A stretch of DNA of 64,000 bases, taken from positions 186,001-250,000 of the forward strand of contig NZ_JAQQWT010000006.1 in the NCBI RefSeq assembly GCF_028610705.1. The letters are read 5' to 3'. The notes under the pieces are model-generated. The model saw only the letters and a program-made list of their open reading frames with translations. It was not told where the DNA came from and made no database searches. Within the stretch, counting starts at the first letter, position 1. Each line of letters starts with the position of its first letter. The DNA is from Halalkalibacter alkalisediminis. GTDB lineage: Bacteria > Bacillota > Bacilli > Bacillales > Bacillaceae_D. This document shows positions 32,335 to 40,565 of this stretch, piece after piece. A program made the translations under genes and the position numbers.

Positions 32335-32364
32335 ACACGTCACACACCTTCTTGACATATACTA
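32335..32364 (+). promoter_or_regulatory. Sigma-K-type promoter of gerE
   Basis: CATATACTA at 32356-32364 matches CATANNNTA exactly, and an AC (32337-32338) stands 17 nt upstream, as in the sigma-K -35. It lies about 75 nt before gerE. In B. subtilis gerE is transcribed by sigma-K in the mother cell. Confidence 0.65.
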
Positions 32365-32443
32365 TCGAGACTAAAACCCTTCAATACGTGGGATTTGAGT
32401 CCCCACAAATCGCTCTCAGCCCGAGCAAGAAGGAGTGAACTCA

Positions 32444-32668
32444 TTGAAAGGAGCAGAATTCGGACCTAAACCCTTACTTACGAAAAGGGAACGTGAAGTA
32501 TTTGAACTTCTTGTCCAGGATAAGACAACACGAGAAATCGCACAAGAGCTTTTCATAAGTGAGAAAACCGTACGAAATCACATTTCTAATACGATGCAGA
32601 AGCTGGGGGTTAAGGGGCGCTCTCAAGCGGTTATCGAATTAATACGACTAGGAGAACTTGAAATATAG
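32444..32668 (+). CDS. gerE: Spore coat gene regulator GerE
   Basis: A 74-residue stand-alone LuxR-type DNA-binding protein, the last regulator of the mother-cell programme. The whole protein is the helix-turn-helix domain: LLTKREREVFELLVQDKTT, then REIAQELFISEKTVRNHISN. The preferred start is TTG at 32444 with AAGGAG 8 nt upstream, giving the same length as I recall for B. subtilis GerE; the GTG at 32435 overlaps the ribosome site. A short hairpin (GTGGG/CCCAC) lies in the leader. Confidence 0.95.
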   Translation: MKGAEFGPKPLLTKREREVFELLVQDKTTREIAQELFISEKTVRNHISNTMQKLGVKGRSQAVIELIRLGELEI

Positions 32669-32735
32669 AAACACTAAATTTCACAAGCTCTTCCATTTCA
32701 TTGCTCACCGTGTTTTAGTCGTTTCATATTTTAAA

Positions 32736-32770
32736 GAGGGTAGATCAAATTTTTTGATCTACCCTCTACT
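32736..32770. terminator. Bidirectional terminator between gerE and ysmA
   Basis: A 14-bp perfect stem (GAGGGTAGATCAAA and complement) with a 3-nt loop, serving the converging gerE and ysmA transcripts. Confidence 0.92.
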
Positions 32771-32779
32771 TTTAACTGA

Positions 32780-33226
32780 TTATTTTTCAAATCCCATGCG
32801 CATATCTTCATCCCATTCAACCGAACGACCGGTTTCTTTACTTATTTGCACGATGGTTCCTCTGCCGAGTAAACACACCTCGCTTTTCTCATTATGAGCC
32901 ACATAGTGAAGGTCAATGGATGAACGACCAATTTGGTGAACTTTGACTGAAATGGTTAAACGCTCATCAAATTTAATTTGCTGTATGAAATCACCATGCA
33001 AGTCAGCTACAACGACCATTGTTTCATGCTCACGACTCGTCCACTTTTGCATCAACCCAAGGTGTTTAAAAAATTCGATTCGCGCTTCCTCAAAGTACAC
33101 AAACGCTTTCGTATTATTAAGATGTCCAAAAGCATCTGTTTCAGAAAATCTCACTTTTACGGGCACAGAAAATTGAAATTCAGCTAGCCATTCTTCGACT
33201 GATTCTATGTATGATGGTACTCTCAT
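32780..33226 (-). CDS. ysmA: 4HBT-family thioesterase YsmA
   Basis: A 148-residue hot-dog-fold acyl-CoA thioesterase-like protein. The signature VRFSETDAFGHLNNTKAFVYFEEARIEFF includes the D-x-x-G-H-x-N active-site region of the 4-hydroxybenzoyl-CoA thioesterase family. GAGGTG lies 6 nt before the ATG at 33226. It is between sdhB and gerE, as ysmA is in B. subtilis. The substrate is not predictable. Confidence 0.82.
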   Translation of the reverse strand: MRVPSYIESVEEWLAEFQFSVPVKVRFSETDAFGHLNNTKAFVYFEEARIEFFKHLGLMQKWTSREHETMVVVADLHGDFIQQIKFDERLTISVKVHQIGRSSIDLHYVAHNEKSEVCLLGRGTIVQISKETGRSVEWDEDMRMGFEK

Positions 33227-33256
33227 GCAAAACACCTCATCCATTTCAACATTTTT

Positions 33257-33301
33257 ATAAAAAGAAGGGTCTAATCTCTAACTGCAGAGACCAGACCCTC
33301 T
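33257..33301 (-). terminator. sdhCAB terminator
   Basis: Stem AGGGTCT/AGACCCT with a weaker inner GTCTC/GAGA pairing, then a U-run on the minus strand, directly after sdhB. Confidence 0.82.
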
Positions 33302-33306
33302 TATCC

Positions 33307-34056
33307 TTAAGCACCAAAGAAGTTTTTAAAAGATTGTAACGTCGTTTGACGATTTAATGCGGCAATTGAAGTTGTAAGTGGAATGCCTTTAGGGCAAGAT
33401 TGCACACAGTTTTGTGAGTTACCACAGTTTGCAAGTCCACCTTCACTCATAATCGTTTCTAGACGCTCTTCCTTATTCATCTCACCTGTTGGGTGAGCAT
33501 TAAATAAACGAACTTGAGAAAGTGGCGCTGGACCGATAAAGTCTGACTTGCTATTCACATTTGGACAAGACTCTAAACATACTCCACATGTCATACATTT
33601 AGAAAGTTCGTAAGCCCATTGGCGTTTGGTTTCAGCCATACGTGGTCCTGGACCAAGATCATACGTACCATCGATTGGAATCCAAGCTTTTACTTTCTTT
33701 AATGAATCGAACATACGACTACGATCAACCATTAAGTCACGTACAACAGGGAATGTCTTCATCGGCTCAAGGCGGATCGGTTGCTCAAGTTGATCAACTA
33801 AAGCCGTACATGATTGACGTGGCTTTCCGTTAATCACCATTGAACACGCTCCACACACTTCCTCAAGGCAGTTCATATCCCAAGAAATAGGAGTTGTTTG
33901 CTCCCCTTTTGTATTAACTGGATTACGACGGAACTCCATCAACGCAGAGATGACGTTCATATTTTGACGATATGGAACCTCGAACTCCTCTTCATAAGGA
34001 GCACTGTTTGGTTCATCTTGTCTCAAAACTTTAAATTTGATTGTTTTTTCACTCAT
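33307..34056 (-). CDS. sdhB: Succinate dehydrogenase iron-sulfur subunit
   Basis: A 249-residue subunit carrying electrons from SdhA to the membrane quinone site. The [2Fe-2S] ligands are in NCLEEVCGACSM, the [4Fe-4S] ligands in CMTCGVCLESCP, and the third cluster in NCGNSQNCVQSCPKG. Its ATG overlaps the sdhA stop by four bases. Part of complex II. Confidence 0.97.
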   Translation of the reverse strand: MSEKTIKFKVLRQDEPNSAPYEEEFEVPYRQNMNVISALMEFRRNPVNTKGEQTTPISWDMNCLEEVCGACSMVINGKPRQSCTALVDQLEQPIRLEPMKTFPVVRDLMVDRSRMFDSLKKVKAWIPIDGTYDLGPGPRMAETKRQWAYELSKCMTCGVCLESCPNVNSKSDFIGPAPLSQVRLFNAHPTGEMNKEERLETIMSEGGLANCGNSQNCVQSCPKGIPLTTSIAALNRQTTLQSFKNFFGA

Positions 34057-35822
34057 GATTTAACAGCTCCTTGCTTCTTTTGAGAGTAGTCACGTTTACG
34101 TGGCGTAATAAGCGACGTATCCACTTCTTCCCATGAAAAATCAGGTGCATTTTTCGCTGGATTAAATGTAGCTTTCGTTGTCTTCAAGAATTCTTCGTCA
34201 TTACGTTCTGGGAAGTCTGGCTTATAGTGAGCTCCACGACTTTCGTTACGATTATATGCACCAAGTGTAATAACACGCGCAAGGCTTAACATTCCATCTA
34301 ACTGACGAGTGAATGAACCACCTTGATTACTCCACTTCGCTGTATCATTAATGTTAATGTTTTTATAACGTTCCATTAACTCTTGAATTTTCTCATCTGT
34401 TTTTAGAAGCTTGTCATTGTAACGAACAACTGTTACGTTATCTGTCATCCACTCACCAAGCTCTTTGTGAAGGATATAAGCATTCTCTTTTCCATCCATG
34501 CTAAGAATCTTATCGTAAGCGTCTTGTTCTTTTTTCACTTCATTATCGAATAAAGAAGATGGCATTGCATCTGCTGATTTTTCTAGGCCATTCATGTATT
34601 CAACCGCTTTAGGACCCGCAACCATTCCACCATAAATCGCAGAAAGCAGTGAGTTCGCACCAAGTCTATTTCCACCATGTTGAGAGTAATCACACTCTCC
34701 TGCAGCAAATAGACCAGGAATGTTTGTCATTTGATCATAATCAATCCACATACCACCCATTGAGTAATGAACAGCAGGGAAGATTTTCATTGGTACTTTA
34801 CGTGGATCATCACCCATGAATTTTTCATAGATTTCAATGATTCCACCAAGCTTAATATCAAGTTCTTTAGGATCCTTGTGAGAAAGGTCAAGATATACCA
34901 TGTTCTCTCCGTTAATTCCTAACTTTTGCTCCACGCAAACATCAAAGATTTCACGAGTTGCAATGTCACGTGGTACTAAGTTTCCATAAGCAGGATATTT
35001 CTCTTCTAAGAAGTACCAAGGTTTTCCGTCCTTATACGTCCAAACACGTCCACCTTCACCACGAGCAGACTCACTCATAAGTCGAAGCTTGTCATCCCCA
35101 GGAATCGCAGTTGGGTGAATTTGAATGAATTCCCCATTCGCATAATGAACGCCTTGTTGATAAAGCTTAGCCGCAGCATATCCAGTATTGATAACCGAGT
35201 TAGTAGATTTACCGAAGATAATTCCAGGTCCACCCGTTGCCATGATAACAGCATCTGCTTGGAAACTACGAATTTCTGATGACTTTAGATCTTGTGCTGT
35301 AATTCCTCGACAGGTTCCTTCATCATCCACAACAGCAGATAGGAATTCCCAACCTTCATACTTTGTAACTAAACCACTTACTTCATGGCGACGAACTTGC
35401 TCATCTAGTGCGTAAAGAAGTTGTTGACCAGTTGTTGCCCCAGCAAATGCAGTTCGGTGATGTTGTGTTCCACCGAAACGACGGAAGTCTAGTAAACCCT
35501 CAGGAGTACGGTTAAACATAACACCCATACGGTCCATTAAATGAATGATTCCAGGTGCTGCTTCTGTCATTGCTTTTACAGGAGGTTGATTCGCTAAGAA
35601 GTCTCCTCCATAAACTGTATCATCAAAGTGCTCCCATGGAGAGTCACCTTCACCTTTTGTATTTACCGCTCCATTAATTCCACCTTGCGCACAAACTGAG
35701 TGTGAACGTTTTACTGGAACTAAAGAGAACAGATCAACAGGTACTCCCTTTTCTGCCGCTTTAATTGTTGCCATCAGACCAGCCAGTCCGCCTCCGACAA
35801 CAATAATTCTACCTTTACTCAT
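34053..35822 (-). CDS. sdhA: Succinate dehydrogenase flavoprotein subunit
   Basis: A 589-residue FAD enzyme oxidising succinate to fumarate. The dinucleotide motif is VVGGGLAGLMA, the region for covalent FAD attachment is RSHSVCAQGGINGA, and catalytic residues lie in IHPTAIPGDDKLRLMSESARGEGG and HYSMGGMWIDYDQM. Between sdhC and sdhB in one operon. Confidence 0.97.
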   Translation of the reverse strand: MSKGRIIVVGGGLAGLMATIKAAEKGVPVDLFSLVPVKRSHSVCAQGGINGAVNTKGEGDSPWEHFDDTVYGGDFLANQPPVKAMTEAAPGIIHLMDRMGVMFNRTPEGLLDFRRFGGTQHHRTAFAGATTGQQLLYALDEQVRRHEVSGLVTKYEGWEFLSAVVDDEGTCRGITAQDLKSSEIRSFQADAVIMATGGPGIIFGKSTNSVINTGYAAAKLYQQGVHYANGEFIQIHPTAIPGDDKLRLMSESARGEGGRVWTYKDGKPWYFLEEKYPAYGNLVPRDIATREIFDVCVEQKLGINGENMVYLDLSHKDPKELDIKLGGIIEIYEKFMGDDPRKVPMKIFPAVHYSMGGMWIDYDQMTNIPGLFAAGECDYSQHGGNRLGANSLLSAIYGGMVAGPKAVEYMNGLEKSADAMPSSLFDNEVKKEQDAYDKILSMDGKENAYILHKELGEWMTDNVTVVRYNDKLLKTDEKIQELMERYKNININDTAKWSNQGGSFTRQLDGMLSLARVITLGAYNRNESRGAHYKPDFPERNDEEFLKTTKATFNPAKNAPDFSWEEVDTSLITPRKRDYSQKKQGAVKS

Positions 35823-35836
35823 ATGTGATTCACTCC

Positions 35837-36466
35837 TTAAATGTTTGCTAAGTCTGGATTAACGAATGCTAGAATCGCTCTAATACCGATAAAAGTAAGA
35901 ACAAAGAAGATTGCTAGTGTTACATATGTTGCGATTTGTTGAGAACGTGGTGTTACCGTAATTCCCCAAGATACCGCAAAAGACCAAAGACCATTTGCAA
36001 AGTGGAACGTTGCAGAAATAACACCCAATACATAAAACGCGATCATCCAAGGATTACTGAAAATATTAGCCATCATATCAAAGTTTACATCTGCTCCAAA
36101 TGCAGCTGCTACTCTAGTTTCCCATACATGCCAAGTAATCCAGATTACTAGAAATACACCAGTCCAACGTTGAATTTTAAACATCCAGTTACGGAAGAAT
36201 CCGTATCTCGCTGTGTTGTTCTTCGCTTGGAATGCAATGTATAAACCATAGATTGCATGATAAAGCAATGGAATAAAAATAACAAAAATTTCAAGAGCAT
36301 AACGGAATGGTAGATTCTCCATAAAATGCGATGCTTGATTAAAAGCTGACGCTCCCCGTGTTGCAAAATGATTGACTACTAAGTGCTGAATTAGGAACAC
36401 TCCAACTGGAATGACACCTAGCAATGAATGAAGCTTACGATTAAAAAACTCTCGATTACCAGCCAT
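35837..36466 (-). CDS. sdhC: Succinate dehydrogenase cytochrome b558 subunit
   Basis: A 209-residue membrane anchor with five predicted helices that binds two b-type haems in this family. Candidate axial histidines are in LLGVIPVGVFLIQHLVVNH, LLYHAIYGLY, WITWHVWE and SATFHFANGLW. It reduces menaquinone in Bacillus-type complex II. First gene of sdhCAB. Confidence 0.94.
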   Translation of the reverse strand: MAGNREFFNRKLHSLLGVIPVGVFLIQHLVVNHFATRGASAFNQASHFMENLPFRYALEIFVIFIPLLYHAIYGLYIAFQAKNNTARYGFFRNWMFKIQRWTGVFLVIWITWHVWETRVAAAFGADVNFDMMANIFSNPWMIAFYVLGVISATFHFANGLWSFAVSWGITVTPRSQQIATYVTLAIFFVLTFIGIRAILAFVNPDLANI

Positions 36467-36629
36467 ACCTTTTTCCCCCCGCTAATAAATTTAACCAATA
36501 CAACTTAATGATGATTTTCTTCTCTCTTTCATCCGTATATTGTGAGCCTCCCTAAAAAGAACACGAAATATGGAATACTAGAAATATGATCATTTTATCA
36601 AATTTCTGTGAAAAAAATCCGACAAATTT

Positions 36630-36658
36630 ATTGTACTCCCAACTAATTACCTCGTCAA
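36630..36658 (-). promoter_or_regulatory. Sigma-A promoter of sdhCAB
   Basis: TTGACG, 17-nt spacer, TACAAT on the minus strand. The resulting leader is about 160 nt, with no clear structure beyond a GGGAGG at 36546-36551. Confidence 0.65.
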
Positions 36659-36711
36659 GAAAACGTATACAACCTTTTTAAAAGAATATTAAGAAGAAAC
36701 GTTGAAAATAA

Positions 36712-36756
36712 AAGACTTTGCTGATCCTATCACTTTTTTTAGGAGAGCAAAGTCTT
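36712..36756 (-). terminator. Terminator of the ktr gene
   Basis: An 11-bp perfect outer stem (AAGACTTTGCT and complement) with inner GGAT/CTCC-type partial pairing, then UUUUAUUUU on the minus strand, 11 bp after the stop. Confidence 0.85.
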
Positions 36757-36766
36757 CATTGTAATA

Positions 36767-38116
36767 TTATCCAATTATAATCCGTTCTGTCGGATATTTA
36801 AAATGCGTTTTCGTCTCACGTTTTCTTATCGAGAATAGGAAAGCTATTAAACCCACTCGCCCGATAAACATCAGAACCATTAACACAAATTGACTACCAA
36901 ACGATAATTGCGATGTAACTCCCATTGAAAGACCACACGTTCCAAACGCAGAGGCTGTTTCAAAGATAATTGCAATTAAATTAATGTCATTTTTACCTTC
37001 AAAGGCCACTATCAGTGTAACAGCAGCAAACAGCATGACAATAAAAACAGATAGGACAATAAAAGCTTTTTGACGGTCCTCCGGATGAATTTCACGGCCA
37101 AACACTTTAACGTCATCCTTTCCGAGTGCAAAGCTCCGGATCGTTAAGAACATGACGGCGACAGTCGTCGTTCGAATTCCTCCACCTACACTTGAAGGAC
37201 TAGCCCCGATAATCATCAGCGCCGAGATAAATAAAAGGGTCGCACTGTTTAAATCAGAGACATCCATAATAGAAAGTCCCCCACTTCTAGCAGTAGCGGA
37301 ATTAAAAATGGAATAAAACAACTGTTGATGCCAATCTAATCCAACATAATAATGGCCAGATTCAAGTGCCCAAATTCCTAAAACTCCTACAACAAAAACA
37401 GCAAAATAAGTGGTTGTCGTAATCTTTGTAAATAAACTGAATTTGAAATTGGTGTCCTTCTTAGAAAAATACTCCCTCAATTCTAAAAGAACAGGGAACC
37501 CAATCGCTCCGGCAAATATTAATAAAATGACGACAAATTGAACGTAATAATCATTTGCGAATGGAATAAGTGATTCTCCTGTCACATCAAAACCAGCATT
37601 GGTAAAAGCACTTAAAGACGCAAATGCCCCTTGGTAGTAAGCCTCACCGACTGTATCAAAATACCGAATAAAGTATGTACCGAGTATAAGAGCACCTATT
37701 ACTTCAATTATTAGAGCAACAAATAAAATCCCTCTCATCAAATTGACAAGACCAGAGAATGTATTTTGGTTTTGGTCGACCATGATTAGCATTCGTTGGG
37801 CAAAATTAATTTTACGCCCAAAGAGCATCCACACAAATGTGCCCAACGTCATAATTCCGATTCCACCCAGCTGAATCGCAAGAGCCAAGAACAAAATCCC
37901 TATATAACTGTAAGTTTCAGGTACATTTACAACTGTGAGGCCTGTCACACTTACAGCACTCACAGAAGTAAAAAGAGCTTCTGTATAGGATACCTCCACT
38001 CCAGCTTGATGAGAAATAGGTAAATACAAAAGAAAACTAAATCCAACCATCGCAACGATGTAAGAAATAATAATGATTCTAAATGGAGAAAGAAATTGAT
38101 TAAGTCCTGATTTCAT
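36767..38116 (-). CDS. Ktr-type potassium transporter membrane subunit
   Basis: A 449-residue TrkH/KtrB/KtrD-family protein with four M1-P-M2 repeats. The selectivity-filter glycine regions are SVTGLTV, TNAGFD, ARSGGLS and FGTCGLS, and the gating-loop region GIGFPVLLE-like AIGFPVLLELREYF is present. It should form a sodium- or ATP-linked K+ channel with a cytosolic KtrA/KtrC RCK subunit, which is not encoded nearby. In length it resembles KtrD. It is inserted between sdhC and yslB relative to B. subtilis. Confidence 0.9.
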   Translation of the reverse strand: MKSGLNQFLSPFRIIIISYIVAMVGFSFLLYLPISHQAGVEVSYTEALFTSVSAVSVTGLTVVNVPETYSYIGILFLALAIQLGGIGIMTLGTFVWMLFGRKINFAQRMLIMVDQNQNTFSGLVNLMRGILFVALIIEVIGALILGTYFIRYFDTVGEAYYQGAFASLSAFTNAGFDVTGESLIPFANDYYVQFVVILLIFAGAIGFPVLLELREYFSKKDTNFKFSLFTKITTTTYFAVFVVGVLGIWALESGHYYVGLDWHQQLFYSIFNSATARSGGLSIMDVSDLNSATLLFISALMIIGASPSSVGGGIRTTTVAVMFLTIRSFALGKDDVKVFGREIHPEDRQKAFIVLSVFIVMLFAAVTLIVAFEGKNDINLIAIIFETASAFGTCGLSMGVTSQLSFGSQFVLMVLMFIGRVGLIAFLFSIRKRETKTHFKYPTERIIIG

Positions 38117-38470
38117 TTAAGTACCTCCGTCTTCATTCGCGCTTAAGTATACCATTTTGTCAAAGTCGAGGCTAGAACGTGTAGAAAATTATAACAGTTC
38201 TGTTCTTATCTATTAAATAAAATAAAAATGGGCATGAGCGTTCCCTTCAGCCCAGCTAAATAAAAAGGAAACATCGTCTGCCTTTTTTAAAATGAAATGA
38301 AGCGAATTGAACATCCTATTGATTAGAGCTATTTGAAGACCTCTTAGATTAGAAGCGACTAATCTCTAAAAAGCGGTGCTTTTTTCGCTTGTACGTCCTA
38401 ACAACTTCGTTTATGATCAAAAGTAGCTTACTAACTATTACGCAGGTTTGAACGGTTTCACAAGGGAGAG
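38117..38470. other. Intergenic region between ktr and yslB
   Basis: About 350 bp. A minus-strand TGGTATACT (38151-38159, read in reverse) could be an extended -10 for ktr. At 38230-38282 a GGCA...TGCC hairpin with inner GTTCC/GGAAAC pairing is followed by six T residues on the plus strand; it begins GGGCATGAGCG, faintly like the structured elements elsewhere. No coding frame is supported. Confidence 0.45.
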
Positions 38471-38875
38471 ATGCAACCCATGGAAAGACAGATAAAACAA
38501 TTTGGATATGATTTAATCCGTAACGATGTTCTAAAAGAGGTCCTTGGTAAAGAACACGATACGCTCCTTTATTGGATAGGGAAGTCACTTGCTCGCAAAT
38601 ATCCTGTAGCAACGATCGAGGAACTCATTTCGTTTTTTGAAGACGCCAATTGGGGAACACTCAATCACATAAAGGAAAAGAAACAAGTTCAGACCTTCGA
38701 ACTTTCAGGTCCTTGGATCACTAAGCAGGATACACGTTGTTATCAGTTAGAAGCCGGCTTCTTGTCTCAACAACTAGAAACATGGCACAACTGTATTACA
38801 GGGACTACATACTCAGTAAAAAAAGAAGCGATTCATTTTACTGTTGAACTAGATCGAAAAGATTTGGTTAATTAA
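38471..38875 (+). CDS. yslB: YslB family protein (DUF2507)
   Basis: A 134-residue cytosolic protein of the DUF2507 family, with the recognisable core LLYWIGKSLARKYPVATIEELISFFEDANWGTL and CYQLEAGFLSQQLE. The fold is related to 4-vinyl-reductase/hydrocarbon-binding domains; function unknown. B. subtilis yslB sits between lysC and sdhC, as here. The ATG at 38471 is only 2 nt from GGGAG; the ATG at 38480 has 11 nt spacing, so either may be used. Confidence 0.85.
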   Translation: MQPMERQIKQFGYDLIRNDVLKEVLGKEHDTLLYWIGKSLARKYPVATIEELISFFEDANWGTLNHIKEKKQVQTFELSGPWITKQDTRCYQLEAGFLSQQLETWHNCITGTTYSVKKEAIHFTVELDRKDLVN

Positions 38876-38918
38876 AGACAGATCGCCTGCCCTTTGTTAT
38901 CAGGCAGGCGATCTGTCT
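38876..38918. terminator. Bidirectional terminator between yslB and lysC
   Basis: A 16-bp perfect stem (AGACAGATCGCCTGCC and complement) with an 11-nt loop, beginning right after the yslB stop and 9 bp from the lysC stop. Confidence 0.93.
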
Positions 38919-38926
38919 TCATTCAT

Positions 38927-39436
38927 TTACATAGCTTCTATTTCCGCTTCTTCTACCTCTTCGGCTAATTGAAACGCATTATGCAACATCTCAACTGCTA
39001 ATACCATATCCGCTTCTTCCACTACAACGGATACTTTGATTTCTGATGTACTAACCATCTTAATTGCCACTTCATTGTCTGCTAACACCGCAAACATTTG
39101 AGCAGCTACTCCAGGATTAGAAACCATGCCCGATCCTACAATCGAAACTTTCGCAAGTTCTTCTTCAAAATAAATATCAGTGAATTGTAATTCTTCTTGA
39201 GCATTTTGTAACACAGCTAACGTTTCTTTTAAAGTAGATTGTGTGATCGAAAAAGAAATATTAACATGCTCATCGTCATATTGATTTTGAATAATAATGT
39301 CCACATTCACTTGATTTTCAGATAATGCTGTAAATAGTTTAGATAATGTATTTAAACGATTAGGTAAGCCCCTAACTGTTACCTTTGTGACATCATTTTC
39401 AAATGCAATCCCTCGTACAACTAAGTTTTGTTCCAT
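38927..39436 (-). CDS. lysC: Aspartokinase II beta subunit from an internal start
   Basis: In frame within lysC, an ATG at 39436 (MEQNLVVRGIAFENDVTK) is preceded by GGAGG with 8 nt spacing, a strong ribosome site inside the coding region. Translation from here gives 169 residues comprising the two ACT domains. B. subtilis LysC is known to be made as alpha and beta chains from overlapping in-frame starts of this kind; here it is inferred from the ribosome site and homology. Confidence 0.75.
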   Translation of the reverse strand: MEQNLVVRGIAFENDVTKVTVRGLPNRLNTLSKLFTALSENQVNVDIIIQNQYDDEHVNISFSITQSTLKETLAVLQNAQEELQFTDIYFEEELAKVSIVGSGMVSNPGVAAQMFAVLADNEVAIKMVSTSEIKVSVVVEEADMVLAVEMLHNAFQLAEEVEEAEIEAM

Positions 39437-40168
39437 TGTGACTTCCTCCTCGATCATTGTTCCTACTTCTTCGACCATACTTGATGCAACCATTAAGGGC
39501 ACCTCGTAATTCTTTGCGAATTCAACTGCTCTTGGATGTAGCACACCAGCTCCAAGATTCGCCATCTCAAGCATTTCATCGTAAGAAATGGAATGCAGCT
39601 TACGAGCTTTCTGAACATAGCGCGGGTCCGTAGTAAACACACCCGTTACATCTGTATAAATATCACATCGACTAGCCTTTAACGCAGCTGCTAATGCAAC
39701 TGCTGTTGTATCTGATCCTCCACGACCTAAAGTGGTAATTTCACTTCCACTTACTCCTTGGAAACCTGCAACAATGACCACATTTCCTTGTGAGAGCTCT
39801 GCTTCAATTCGCTTCGTTTTTATATCGGTAATTCGAGCATTTCCATGACTCGTTTCTGTTTTCATTCCTGCTTGCCAGCCTGTGAGGGAAATCGCTTGAA
39901 CCCCCATTTCTTGAAGGGCCATCGTTAAAAGAGAAATTGTGACTTGTTCTCCTGTTGAAAGCAACATATCCATTTCTCTTTTGCTTGGTGTATTCGTAAT
40001 CTCAGTTGCCAAACTTACTAACTCATCCGTTGACTTTCCCATTGCTGAAACAACGACCACAAGCTCATGACCCTCTGCTTTTGAACGCTGAATTCTGCTT
40101 GCTACATGCTTAATTCGTTCAACGGAACCAACCGATGTTCCGCCATATTTCTGTACAATCCTTGCCAT
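38927..40168 (-). CDS. lysC: Aspartokinase II, alpha subunit
   Basis: A 413-residue lysine-sensitive aspartate kinase. The kinase domain begins IVQKYGGTSVGSVERIKHVA and contains GRGGSDTTAVALAAALKA; two C-terminal ACT domains bind the effector. The ATG at 40168 (MARIVQK) is chosen; the frame to 40240 enters the riboswitch terminator. A second in-frame start at 39436 probably yields a separate beta subunit. Transcription is controlled by a lysine riboswitch, so both synthesis and activity respond to lysine. Confidence 0.95.
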   Translation of the reverse strand: MARIVQKYGGTSVGSVERIKHVASRIQRSKAEGHELVVVVSAMGKSTDELVSLATEITNTPSKREMDMLLSTGEQVTISLLTMALQEMGVQAISLTGWQAGMKTETSHGNARITDIKTKRIEAELSQGNVVIVAGFQGVSGSEITTLGRGGSDTTAVALAAALKASRCDIYTDVTGVFTTDPRYVQKARKLHSISYDEMLEMANLGAGVLHPRAVEFAKNYEVPLMVASSMVEEVGTMIEEEVTMEQNLVVRGIAFENDVTKVTVRGLPNRLNTLSKLFTALSENQVNVDIIIQNQYDDEHVNISFSITQSTLKETLAVLQNAQEELQFTDIYFEEELAKVSIVGSGMVSNPGVAAQMFAVLADNEVAIKMVSTSEIKVSVVVEEADMVLAVEMLHNAFQLAEEVEEAEIEAM

Positions 40169-40210
40169 TTTTTTCATCCTCTCCATTAGCTCACGGCGAT
40201 GATGGAACGC

Positions 40211-40480
40211 AAAAAAGCAACAATAAGGAAAACCCCTCACTGTTGCTTGTCATACCAGTCCGGTACCACACTGCTCCCTGTTTCTCACGTGAGATAGTTC
40301 TCCACATACCACTTGGGGTAAGTATGTGACAGCCCTATGCTTATTCAACATAGGTCCAGCACAAGGAATGATGAGGGTTCCTTGCACTTCGGCGAATTCC
40401 CCTTTCGACTTTCTTCCATGGTTCTCATTAACCTCTGAAAGTGTACTATTGGTTTTCGCTCCTCTACCAATCACTTCATT
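40211..40480 (-). ncRNA. Lysine riboswitch (L box) upstream of lysC
   Basis: On the minus strand the conserved lysine-aptamer segments appear in order: GGTAGAGGAGCG, AGTA, GGGGAATTCGCCGAAG, GCTGTCAC and GGAGAACTATC. The expression platform is a terminator, AAGCAACA/TGTTGCTT followed by a U-run at 40211-40248. Lysine binding should favour termination before lysC. The aptamer starts about 27 nt after the predicted transcription start. Confidence 0.95.
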
Positions 40481-40508
40481 TGAAGTGCGGCATATTCAAT
40501 TGATTTAC

Positions 40509-40537
40509 ATTCTAGCAAATGTTTGAAAAAGAAGCAA
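40509..40537 (-). promoter_or_regulatory. Sigma-A promoter of lysC
   Basis: TTGCTT, 17-nt spacer, TAGAAT with extended -10 (TGC) on the minus strand, just upstream of the lysine riboswitch. Confidence 0.65.
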
Positions 40538-40565
40538 GGGAAAAATTAGCTCTTTTATTTGCTAG

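Noticed and set aside
38230-38282. Possible fourth copy of the structured element (GGGCATGAGCG ... TCTGCC)
   Set aside because: Only the ATGAGCG core and a GGCA/TGCC closure are shared; the 3-prime motif GTGRAGYCATTGC is absent and the length is only 53 nt. Similarity may be accidental.
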